Assembly: GCA_023432235.1 (NCBI GenBank)
Contig: JAEYUX010000060.1
Coordinates: forward strand, 1 to 40,725
DNA: 40,725 nucleotides
Origin: Actinomycetes bacterium
GTDB taxonomy: Bacteria; Actinomycetota; Actinomycetes; Actinomycetales; Demequinaceae
Direction of reading: 5' to 3'
A model generated the notes under the pieces. The model had not been told where the DNA came from. It saw only the letters and a list, made by a program, of their open reading frames with translations, and searched no databases. Shown here one piece after another: positions 1 to 5,750 of the stretch; within the stretch, counting starts at the first letter, position 1, and each line of letters starts with the position of its first letter. The position numbers and the translations under genes are program-made.

Positions 1-1114
1 CTCGTGAACGGTAAATCAGGTTATGCATGGGGCAGTTCATGGGTTTGAGGTAGTAGTCCACGCCTTGCTTGGTGATCTGACCCGCTGCGTCGCGTTCCTC
101 GTCCAGGTGCATGGGTGGGTACATGCCCTCGGCGTACCAATCCAAGTGCCCGGACACTTCAAACAAGTGGGCCTTGGTGGCGTGAGGCGAGTAGACGAAC
201 TCGTACCCTTCCTCAACGTGGCGCTGGCGCGAGTAATTCTCCATTTCGGCGCGGATGATTCCACCCTTGGGGTGAAAGACCGCGAGTCCAGAGCCAATCT
301 CGTCGGGGAAAGAGAACAAGTCCAGTTCGGTGCCCAGCTTGCGGTGGTCTCGACGCTCGGCCTCGGCCAGGCGTTCCTTGTACGCGACGAGTTCGTCCTT
401 GGTGGGCCATGCGGTGCCGTAAATGCGTTGCAGCTGAGGGTTCTTCTCGCTGCCTCGCCAATATGCGGCGGCCGAACGCATCAAACTCCACGCGTTTGTC
501 AACACCTTGGTGGTGGGCACGTGGGGTCCGCGGCACAAGTCCTGCCACGCCACGGTGCCGTCTTTGCGCACGTTGTCGTAGATGGTGAGTTCGCCTGCGC
601 CCACCTCGACGGAGGCGCCTTCGCCAGCTTCAGCCGCACCTGACTTGAGGCCAATCAGTTCACACTTGTACGGCTCGTGTGCGAGTTCCTCGAGAGCTTG
701 CGCGTCCGTGACTACACGCCGCCGGAAAGCCTGGCCTTCATTGACGATGCGTTGCATCACCTTCTCGAGTTCCTTGAGGGACTCAGGGGTGAACGGCTCG
801 GTGACGTCAAAGTCGTAATAGAAGCCATTCTCAATAGGCGGGCCGATGCCTAGCTTGGCGGTGGGGTTGACTTGCTGGACAGCCTGGGCGAGGACGTGTG
901 CGCATGAGTGGCGCAAGACTGCCAGGCCGTCGGGCTCCGAGATCGTGACCGCTTCTACTGCCTGGCCCGGCTCAAGTTCACGGTGCAGATCAAGTAAGTC
1001 GCCGCCTGAGCGCATCACTACTACTTCGCGACGATCCGCGAACAGCTCGGCACCCGTCGTGCCTGGTTCTACCTGACGCTCGACTCCGTCGACGGTCACG
1101 CTGAACTGAGGCAC
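1..1114 (-). CDS. thrS: Threonine--tRNA ligase, N-terminal part (C-terminus beyond window edge)
   Basis: This enzyme charges tRNA(Thr) with threonine in the cytosol. The gene runs off the left edge, so only about 371 N-terminal codons are present. The protein begins VPQFSVTVDG, a ubiquitin-like TGS domain (about residues 1-60). The editing domain follows, with its zinc-site HSCAH motif near residue 70 and the LCRGPH segment near 190. The class II catalytic core then begins, with MNCPMH near the truncated end. The GTG start at 1114 is preceded by AAGGAG five bases upstream, and the frame stays open to the edge. A hairpin at 1132-1160 sits just upstream of the ribosome site. The upstream neighbour is a small antitoxin-like gene with its own terminator, so thrS probably has its own promoter. 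Identity is very secure. Confidence 0.96.
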   Translation of the reverse strand, partial: MPQFSVTVDGVERQVEPGTTGAELFADRREVVVMRSGGDLLDLHRELEPGQAVEAVTISEPDGLAVLRHSCAHVLAQAVQQVNPTAKLGIGPPIENGFYYDFDVTEPFTPESLKELEKVMQRIVNEGQAFRRRVVTDAQALEELAHEPYKCELIGLKSGAAEAGEGASVEVGAGELTIYDNVRKDGTVAWQDLCRGPHVPTTKVLTNAWSLMRSAAAYWRGSEKNPQLQRIYGTAWPTKDELVAYKERLAEAERRDHRKLGTELDLFSFPDEIGSGLAVFHPKGGIIRAEMENYSRQRHVEEGYEFVYSPHATKAHLFEVSGHLDWYAEGMYPPMHLDEERDAAGQITKQGVDYYLKPMNCPMHNLIYRSR

Positions 1115-1131
1115 TTCAACTCCTTGATGGT

Positions 1132-1160
1132 GGGGTGCAGAACGCGTGTTCGCGCACCCC
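1132..1160 (-). promoter_or_regulatory. Hairpin in the thrS leader, just upstream of the ribosome site
   Basis: GGGGTGC at 1132-1138 pairs with GCACCCC at 1154-1160. An inner GAAC/GTTC stem (1140-1143 with 1148-1151) closes a four-base loop. It lies about ten bases upstream of the thrS Shine-Dalgarno and has no U-tract, so it is less likely a terminator than a leader structure. The structure is seen; its regulatory role is inference. Confidence 0.35.
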
Positions 1161-1182
1161 TAGATGCTACCGACACACAGCA

Positions 1183-1209
1183 ACGCCGCCTCCACCTAGG
1201 AGGCGGCGT
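1183..1209 (-). terminator. Strong hairpin downstream of the antitoxin-like gene
   Basis: A perfect 11-bp inverted repeat (ACGCCGCCTCC at 1183-1193 with its complement at 1199-1209) closes a five-base loop. It begins ten bases after the stop of the small minus-strand gene and precedes thrS. The bases that follow on the minus strand are only mildly T-rich (TTGCTGTG), so it is a good hairpin with a weak U-tract. Confidence 0.7.
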
Positions 1210-1218
1210 CATCGCGGT

Positions 1219-1383
1219 CTACTTCTTGTTGACTTTCTTGGCCTGTTCGGCGACCTTGTCGACCACGCCGTCAAACTTGTCGTCGAGCTTGTCCTTGAGC
1301 ATGTCCTTAGCGCTGTCGATCTGCTCATCAGAGAGATTCTCGGCTGCATCTTTCGCTTTGCCGAGCATGTCGTTGATGTCCAT
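1219..1383 (-). CDS. Rv0909/MT0933-like small antitoxin-family protein
   Basis: A 54-residue, highly charged, lysine/aspartate-rich protein beginning MDINDMLGKAKD and ending in KKVNKK. Its pattern of short amphipathic helices matches the MT0933-like antitoxin family (Rv0909 type), which is widespread in actinobacteria. The ATG at 1383 is chosen over an upstream in-frame start because GGAG lies six bases before it and the family starts here. No toxin-like gene (for example the SRPBCC partner of Rv0909) is adjacent, so the antitoxin label describes family only, and a stress or DNA-binding role is possible. An 11-bp hairpin terminator follows at 1183-1209. A weaker hairpin (CTCCAC/GTGGAG, 1408-1428) lies in its upstream region. 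Confidence 0.75.
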   Translation of the reverse strand: MDINDMLGKAKDAAENLSDEQIDSAKDMLKDKLDDKFDGVVDKVAEQAKKVNKK

Positions 1384-1456
1384 GAGAGCTCCGTTCTTTG
1401 TAGTTGACTCCACGGTACTCGTGTGGAGACGCCCGGGCACTCACGGCCACCGACTA

Positions 1457-1693
1457 CTAGTGGCCACCCGCTGCGATGTACGCGATCCCACCGAGCACGG
1501 CCGCTGCGCCCACCACAAAACACGTGATCGCCACTGCTTTGCGCCACGGTGCTTTGCTGCGTTCACGAGCATTCTCGCCATGGGGGTGAAGCACCCTGAC
1601 GCCAACGGCAAAGAGCACTGGCAAACCTGCACCCACCGCGATTCCTAACACCAAGATGTTGGCGAGCGCGCCCCACTCGACGAAGGTATTCAC
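1457..1693 (-). CDS. Small two-helix membrane protein coupled to the phosphate transporter
   Basis: A 78-residue protein with two hydrophobic segments, about residues 9-33 and 52-75, separated by a basic loop (NARERSKAPWRK). Its GTG start overlaps the TGA of the PiT transporter (GTGA, 1690-1693), so the two are translationally coupled. I do not recognise a named family with certainty; small membrane proteins of this kind often follow pit in actinobacteria. A role as accessory or stabilising subunit of the phosphate transporter is inferred from the coupling alone. There is no signal peptide cleavage motif. Confidence 0.75.
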   Translation of the reverse strand: MNTFVEWGALANILVLGIAVGAGLPVLFAVGVRVLHPHGENARERSKAPWRKAVAITCFVVGAAAVLGGIAYIAAGGH

Positions 1694-3069
1694 GATGCCC
1701 CCTTGCCTTGCCGCTTGGGCGCCTTGGCGGACTTGCCACCTGACTTGGACTGCCCTTTTCCGCCAGACTTTGCGATCGACTTGCCTTTGGATTTCTTGAT
1801 CTTCTGGGCACGGTGGGCGGCTTCTGAGGCGCGTTTGCGCTCCTTCTTGCGTTCAGCCTTGCGTTTACTCAGGCGCTTGCGGCGTACCTTCCGCACCCGC
1901 ATCAGTCCCGGGTTGTGCATGGTCACCGAGTCAGCGACGATGGATTCTTCGTTGACGTTGGGTTCCCAGTCGTCGTTGACGTTGCCAGCGTGCACGGGCT
2001 GTCGCCGCGAAGCCAGGTAAATCACCAGTGACGTGATCACCAGGACCGTGAACACCACGTAGGGGCCCGCTTGGAGACCCACCAACCGATCGAGCCCGTA
2101 GTACAGGGCGCCCACGGTAGCCGCTGCGGGAACAGTAATCAGCCAGGCACCGAACATCTTGCCTGCCACGCTCCACTGCACAGTGGCGCCCTTGCGCCCA
2201 ATGCCCGTACCCAAGATGGATCCGGTGGCCACATGCGTGGTGGACAGCGAGTAGCCAAAGTGGCTCGAGAGCAAAATGACCGAAGCGGACGAGGCATCGG
2301 CCGCCATGCCTTGCCGTGTGTCGAGGCGCACCAAGCCCTTGCCGAGCGTGCGAATGACTCGCCACCCACCGGAGTAGGTACCCAACGCCATGGCGAGAGC
2401 ACATGAAGCGATGACCCAGAAAGGCACTGTGGCGTCTGGAGCGACGGATCCCGCAGCGATGAGAGCGAGCAGGATGATGCCCATGGTCTTTTGAGCATCG
2501 TTGGTGCCGTGTGCAAGAGCCATCAGCGAAGCGGTGCCAATCTGGCCCCACCGGAACGTCCTGTCGTTTTGCTTCTGTGGCACGTTTCGCGTGATGCGCG
2601 TCACCAACGCCGTGCCAATGGCAGCAACAGCGATGGCAATGGCGGGGGCGAGCAGCGCGGGAATGAGTACTTTGGCCACCAAACCGCTCCACAGCACACC
2701 TTGGATTCCGGCCGATGCCAACACGGCACCCACTACTCCACCCACCAGAGCGTGAGAAGAACTCGACGGTAAACCCAGAAGCCATGTCAGCAGGTTCCAG
2801 CCAATTCCTCCCGCAAGGCCGGCGAGCACTACGTGGAGCGTCACCACGCCTGCGTCCACAATGCCTGTGGCAATGGTGGCTGCGACGGAGAGTGACAGGA
2901 AGGCACCCACAAGGTTCAAGATGGCGCACAGCAACACCGCAGCGCGTGGCTTGAGCGCACGAGTGGCAATGGTGGGTGCCATCGCGTTGCCGGTGTCATG
3001 GAACCCGTTGGTGAAGTCGAACGCGAGAGCGGTCACCACCACAATGACGAGCACCATCGATTCGGTCAC
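1690..3069 (-). CDS. pit: PiT-family inorganic phosphate transporter with a long basic C-terminal tail
   Basis: A low-affinity phosphate (metal-phosphate/proton) symporter of the cytoplasmic membrane, 459 residues. The N-terminus carries the family signature FDFTNGFHDTGNAMA (about residues 17-31). The second internal repeat carries LMALAHGTNDAQKTMG (about 183-198). Many hydrophobic segments fill residues 5-360. Unusually, the last 65 or so residues are a lysine/arginine/serine/glycine-rich cytosolic tail containing RKVRRKRLSKRKAERKKERK and repeated KSGGK units. The GTG start at 3069 lies seven bases after a -10-like CACAAT (3077-3082), suggesting a leaderless mRNA; an ATG four codons in is an alternative. 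It is followed by a coupled small membrane protein. Confidence 0.92.
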   Translation of the reverse strand: MTESMVLVIVVVTALAFDFTNGFHDTGNAMAPTIATRALKPRAAVLLCAILNLVGAFLSLSVAATIATGIVDAGVVTLHVVLAGLAGGIGWNLLTWLLGLPSSSSHALVGGVVGAVLASAGIQGVLWSGLVAKVLIPALLAPAIAIAVAAIGTALVTRITRNVPQKQNDRTFRWGQIGTASLMALAHGTNDAQKTMGIILLALIAAGSVAPDATVPFWVIASCALAMALGTYSGGWRVIRTLGKGLVRLDTRQGMAADASSASVILLSSHFGYSLSTTHVATGSILGTGIGRKGATVQWSVAGKMFGAWLITVPAAATVGALYYGLDRLVGLQAGPYVVFTVLVITSLVIYLASRRQPVHAGNVNDDWEPNVNEESIVADSVTMHNPGLMRVRKVRRKRLSKRKAERKKERKRASEAAHRAQKIKKSKGKSIAKSGGKGQSKSGGKSAKAPKRQGKGAS

Positions 3070-3076
3070 ACGGAAG

Positions 3077-3106
3077 ATTGTGCCCTAGGTTTGCTCACCT
3101 GGTTCA
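3077..3106 (-). promoter_or_regulatory. Putative leaderless promoter of the PiT transporter
   Basis: On the minus strand TGAACC (3101-3106) and CACAAT (3077-3082) are 18 bases apart, and the GTG start follows seven bases after the hexamer. Two TCAC half-sites nine bases apart (3095-3098 and 3104-3107 on the plus strand) overlap the -35 position. The arrangement is seen; promoter activity is inferred. Confidence 0.4.
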
Positions 3107-3109
3107 CGC

Positions 3110-3143
3110 AAAAGGCCCCAGAGAATGGCGTTCTCGTGGGGCC
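3110..3143 (-). terminator. Rho-independent terminator of tRNA-Val(CAC)
   Basis: GGCCCCA (3114-3120) pairs with TGGGGCC (3137-3143), and GAGAA (3121-3125) pairs with TTCTC (3131-3135). One G is bulged and the loop has five bases. On the minus strand the stem is followed directly by TTTT (3113-3110). It sits 17 bases past the tRNA CCA end. Confidence 0.88.
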
Positions 3144-3159
3144 CTGGTTCAGCGTTCTG

Positions 3160-3234
3160 TGGTGGGCGATACTGGGATCGAACCAGTGACCTCTTCCGTG
3201 TGAAGGAAGCGCGCTACCCCTGCGCCAATCGCCC
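3160..3234 (-). tRNA. tRNA-Val (anticodon CAC)
   Basis: A complete cloverleaf on the minus strand. The acceptor GGGCGAT pairs with ATCGCCC, the anticodon stem CTTCC/GGAAG closes loop TTCACAC with anticodon CAC, and the T-arm contains GGTTCGATCC. Discriminator A73 is at 3163, and CCA is encoded at 3162-3160, unlike the plus-strand tRNAs nearby. It reads GUG codons. It follows pabC by about 40 bases and has its own terminator. It differs from tRNA-Val(GAC) at 5562-5633 at only three of 72 positions. Confidence 0.96.
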
Positions 3235-3274
3235 TGAAGCGTCCACCATCCTAGCGGGTGCTGGACGCTCCCCG

Positions 3275-4156
3275 TCACACGAGGTGACGCTGGCGCGGAG
3301 GCGCCGGGTCCAGGTGAGCGTCTGCTTGTTGCTCGAAAACGGTGGCGAGCTGCGTGAGCAGCGGGCCGCGTCCCACGTCAAGACCGTCGAGAGAGACGAC
3401 ATGTTGCACGTTGCGGGTTGACGACGTCACTGCGGCAAAGGCATGGCCCGCAATGACATCGTCGAGCACCGACATCGGCAGTTCCGTCGGTGCGGCCACC
3501 CTGATTCGAATACCTGCCCGGGCGCCCCACTCAAGTGCAAGCCCGCGCGTAATCCCAGCGAGGCACCCGGAGGACAGCGGCGGAGTGAGAATCTCCCCAC
3601 CCTTCTCGATGAGAACGTTCGTGCCCGTCCCCTCGCACAAGTACCCGAACGTGTTTGACATGAGCGCCTCGTCAGCATCCCGATTCGCGGCGTAATTGGC
3701 CATCACCACATTCTCGGCGTACGAGGTGGACTTGACCCCTGCGATCGCGGAACGCTCATTGCGCTTCCATGGTGCGCGTACGGCGCGGCACTCAGCGGGA
3801 ATGGTGGATGGGCCACCCCAGATGATGATGTTCGGCGATGCCGTGCCACGCACCGAGCTCATGGGACCCGGTCCCGAGATCACCGTAATCCGGATCCGCT
3901 CAACGCTCCCCGGACTCGCCTCCATCACCGCTGCAACCCCGTCGCGCACCGCACCCATGTCGATGTCGCTCATGCCCATGCGGTCCATCGAGTATTGGAG
4001 ACGGACGAGGTGTCGAGTCAGCGCGAACGCCTCACCCCCCCGCACCGCGAGGGTTTCGAATACGCCGTCGCCAACGGTGAGGCCGTGGTTCTGAGCGGAG
4101 ACGATTGGCTCGTCCGCCGCCTTCAGCGCTCCGTCTACCCACACGACAGCGTTCAT
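3275..4156 (-). CDS. pabC: Aminodeoxychorismate lyase (class IV aminotransferase fold)
   Basis: A PLP enzyme that splits 4-amino-4-deoxychorismate into p-aminobenzoate and pyruvate in folate synthesis. The protein has 293 residues from the ATG at 4156. It carries the class IV aminotransferase N-terminal pattern (HGLTVGDGVFETL, 24-36), the PLP lysine region GVKSTSYAENV (Lys142) and the phosphate-binding region with EGTGTNV and SGCLAGITR. The start is fixed by an ATGA overlap with the end of pabB (4153-4156); longer upstream starts would lie inside pabB. A D-amino-acid or branched-chain aminotransferase is a possible alternative on fold alone, but coupling to pabB strongly supports PabC. Confidence 0.92.
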   Translation of the reverse strand: MNAVVWVDGALKAADEPIVSAQNHGLTVGDGVFETLAVRGGEAFALTRHLVRLQYSMDRMGMSDIDMGAVRDGVAAVMEASPGSVERIRITVISGPGPMSSVRGTASPNIIIWGGPSTIPAECRAVRAPWKRNERSAIAGVKSTSYAENVVMANYAANRDADEALMSNTFGYLCEGTGTNVLIEKGGEILTPPLSSGCLAGITRGLALEWGARAGIRIRVAAPTELPMSVLDDVIAGHAFAAVTSSTRNVQHVVSLDGLDVGRGPLLTQLATVFEQQADAHLDPAPPRQRHLV

Positions 4157-5253
4157 GCACTCATTGTGTCCATCGAGGCGAGACCGATCAACCTGGAGGC
4201 CTTGAGCTCTGTCTCGTCCCATTCTGCGAGCGCATCCGATCCCCAGGTAATGCCTGCTCCGGTGCCAAATCGCAAAGTGCCGCCATCAACGTCGTCCCAC
4301 CAGAATGTCCGGATTCCCACCGCCAGTTCGGCCTGTTTGCGATCAGCGTCAATCCAGCCGATCGCGCCGCAGTACGGGCCTCGCGGCGCAGTCTCCTCCC
4401 GAGCAATAATGCGTAGCGCAGCCTCCTTTGGTGCCCCACTCACCGATCCGGGCGGGAAGGTGCCACCGAGAAGAGCCGGCCACATGTGCTCCGTCCACGC
4501 GTACTTTGCCGCGAGTTGTGCGGAAACGGTTGACTGCAAATGCACCAAACCAGGGTGCTCATGTAACGCGAGCAACTCAGGCACCGTCACCGTTCCCGGT
4601 TCAGCGACATGCGACAGATCATTCCGAATGAGATCGGTGATCATCACGTTCTCGGCCTCGTCCTTGGGCAGCATCGCAACACCCGGCGCCGCGGTGCCTT
4701 TGATGGGCGACGACCGCACGCTATTGCCGTCGACACGGAGGAAGAGTTCGGGGGACGCGCTGACCACCCACGTTCCAGGCGTCTGCCGGGTGCGCGGAAT
4801 CGTGATCCGCGAAGCGAAACGTGCTGGGTTGCCACGGGCAAGAAGATGGGAAAGGGCGATGGCGTCTGGACCAGGAGGGGCGGCCGGTAGTGGCGCCTCC
4901 AGTACGCGGCACAGGTTCACTTGATAGACCTCGCCATCGCGGATATCCCGGCGAATGGCTTCAACACCGCGCACATATGCGTCGCGGTCGAGGGATGTGC
5001 GCCACGCCGACCTCGCGGGACCCTTCCAGCGCCCAGCAGTGGCTCCGCTTTCGGGTTGCGCATCGCTGTAATGGACGTCCGCGAAACGCCACGCATCCAT
5101 CGTGCCGTCGAATTGAGCAACCACCACCCAGAATCCCCCGGCCGCGAGGCGTTCGCCGTCTTTGAGCGCATCGACATGGTCGACCACGCCGCAGGCGCGC
5201 ACTCCTCGGAATGCGGCGTCGCCAGCGCTCAACGGCGGTCGATCGGGCGTCAT
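4153..5253 (-). CDS. pabB: Aminodeoxychorismate synthase component I
   Basis: This protein converts chorismate to 4-amino-4-deoxychorismate using ammonia from a PabA glutaminase, which is not in the window. It belongs to the chorismate-binding (anthranilate synthase I) family. Clear motifs are SSPIKGTAAPG (183-187 PIKGT, the lysine typical of aminodeoxychorismate synthases), DLIRNDL (207-213) and GGTFPPGSVSGAPK (263-276). The catalytic domain fills about residues 85-360 and the N-terminal subdomain is short. I chose the ATG at 5253 (366 residues) because TAGGTT lies seven bases upstream, a leaderless pattern. A GTG at 5304, giving 17 more residues, is the main alternative. It overlaps pabC by four bases. 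Confidence 0.9.
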   Translation of the reverse strand: MTPDRPPLSAGDAAFRGVRACGVVDHVDALKDGERLAAGGFWVVVAQFDGTMDAWRFADVHYSDAQPESGATAGRWKGPARSAWRTSLDRDAYVRGVEAIRRDIRDGEVYQVNLCRVLEAPLPAAPPGPDAIALSHLLARGNPARFASRITIPRTRQTPGTWVVSASPELFLRVDGNSVRSSPIKGTAAPGVAMLPKDEAENVMITDLIRNDLSHVAEPGTVTVPELLALHEHPGLVHLQSTVSAQLAAKYAWTEHMWPALLGGTFPPGSVSGAPKEAALRIIAREETAPRGPYCGAIGWIDADRKQAELAVGIRTFWWDDVDGGTLRFGTGAGITWGSDALAEWDETELKASRLIGLASMDTMSA

Positions 5254-5260
5254 GGCGCCC

Positions 5261-5266
5261 AACCTA
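5261..5266 (-). promoter_or_regulatory. Possible leaderless -10 element of pabB
   Basis: TAGGTT on the minus strand lies seven bases before the ATG at 5253. No convincing -35 is visible and no Shine-Dalgarno precedes this ATG. If the upstream GTG at 5304 is the true start, this hexamer would be coding and the call is wrong. Confidence 0.3.
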
Positions 5267-5316
5267 ATACCTGGAACTGCGACGCCTCGTCCCGGCCAAA
5301 ACACCGGCAGCCTGAT

Positions 5317-5346
5317 TTGGACGAGGGCGTCGCCATGGGCTAGAGT
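5317..5346 (+). promoter_or_regulatory. Promoter of the tRNA-Gly/Cys/Val cluster
   Basis: TTGGAC (5317-5322) and TAGAGT (5341-5346) are 18 bases apart, a good match to the vegetative sigma consensus. Transcription would start about 25 bases before tRNA-Gly. No gene lies between them. Confidence 0.6.
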
Positions 5347-5378
5347 CTCTACTCGCTCGGGAACAACGTTTCCGACGC

Positions 5379-5451
5379 GCGGACGTGGCTCAGTTGGTAG
5401 AGCATCACCTTGCCAAGGTGAGGGTCGCGGGTTCGAATCCCGTCGTCCGCT
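5379..5451 (+). tRNA. tRNA-Gly (anticodon GCC)
   Basis: The acceptor GCGGACG pairs with CGTCCGC. Anticodon stem TCACC/GGTGA closes loop TTGCCAA with anticodon GCC. The T-arm contains GGTTCGAATCC and discriminator U73 is typical of glycine tRNAs. CCA is not encoded. It is the first gene of a three-tRNA cluster and decodes GGC/GGU. Confidence 0.96.
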
Positions 5452-5485
5452 CGAAGGGCCGATGCCTGACCGGGTATTGGATCAC

Positions 5486-5556
5486 GGTGGGTTGGCCGAG
5501 AGGCGAGGCAGCGGCCTGCAAAGCCGTATACACGGGTTCGAATCCCGTACCCACCT
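5486..5556 (+). tRNA. tRNA-Cys (anticodon GCA)
   Basis: The acceptor GGTGGGT pairs with ACCCACC. The anticodon loop CTGCAAA has anticodon GCA, the T-arm is GGTTCGAATCC, and the discriminator is U73, as in cysteine tRNAs. CCA is not encoded. It lies 34 bases after tRNA-Gly and five before tRNA-Val. Confidence 0.96.
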
Positions 5557-5561
5557 CGCGC

Positions 5562-5633
5562 GGGCGATTGGCGCAGCGGTAGCGCGCTTCCCTGACACGG
5601 AAGAGGTCACTGGTTCGATCCCAGTATCGCCCA
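5562..5633 (+). tRNA. tRNA-Val (anticodon GAC)
   Basis: The acceptor GGGCGAT pairs with ATCGCCC. Anticodon stem CTTCC/GGAAG closes loop CTGACAC with anticodon GAC. Discriminator is A73 and CCA is not encoded. It decodes GUC/GUU and is a near copy of tRNA-Val(CAC) at 3163-3234 on the other strand. About 115 bases without a gene follow before treY; I see no clear terminator there. Confidence 0.96.
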
Positions 5634-5750
5634 CTAGCAGTGCCCGGCGTATGTCTCGCCTCCCTCCCGCATCGGCATCCGCCCTGCGCGGAATCAAACT
5701 CGCCTCTTGTGCCGTTCTGACATGATGAATGTTCGCGACGAGAGGGTGGC

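Noticed and set aside
1115..1218. A T-box riboswitch in front of thrS
   Set aside because: The leader is too short for a T-box and has no T-box sequence; only a simple hairpin is visible.
1931..2929. A 332-codon minus-strand frame inside the PiT gene
   Set aside because: It is an alternative frame of a clear transporter, rich in Arg/His/Cys, with no membrane pattern.
3238..3269. An AGCGTCC/GGACGCT hairpin between pabC and tRNA-Val as terminator
   Set aside because: It has no T-run on the minus strand and a long loop; it may be a processing structure, but support is too weak for a call.
5634..5750. An integration (att) site at the 3' end of tRNA-Val
   Set aside because: No repeat of the tRNA 3' end is found downstream in the window apart from the complete second tRNA-Val, and there is no integrase.
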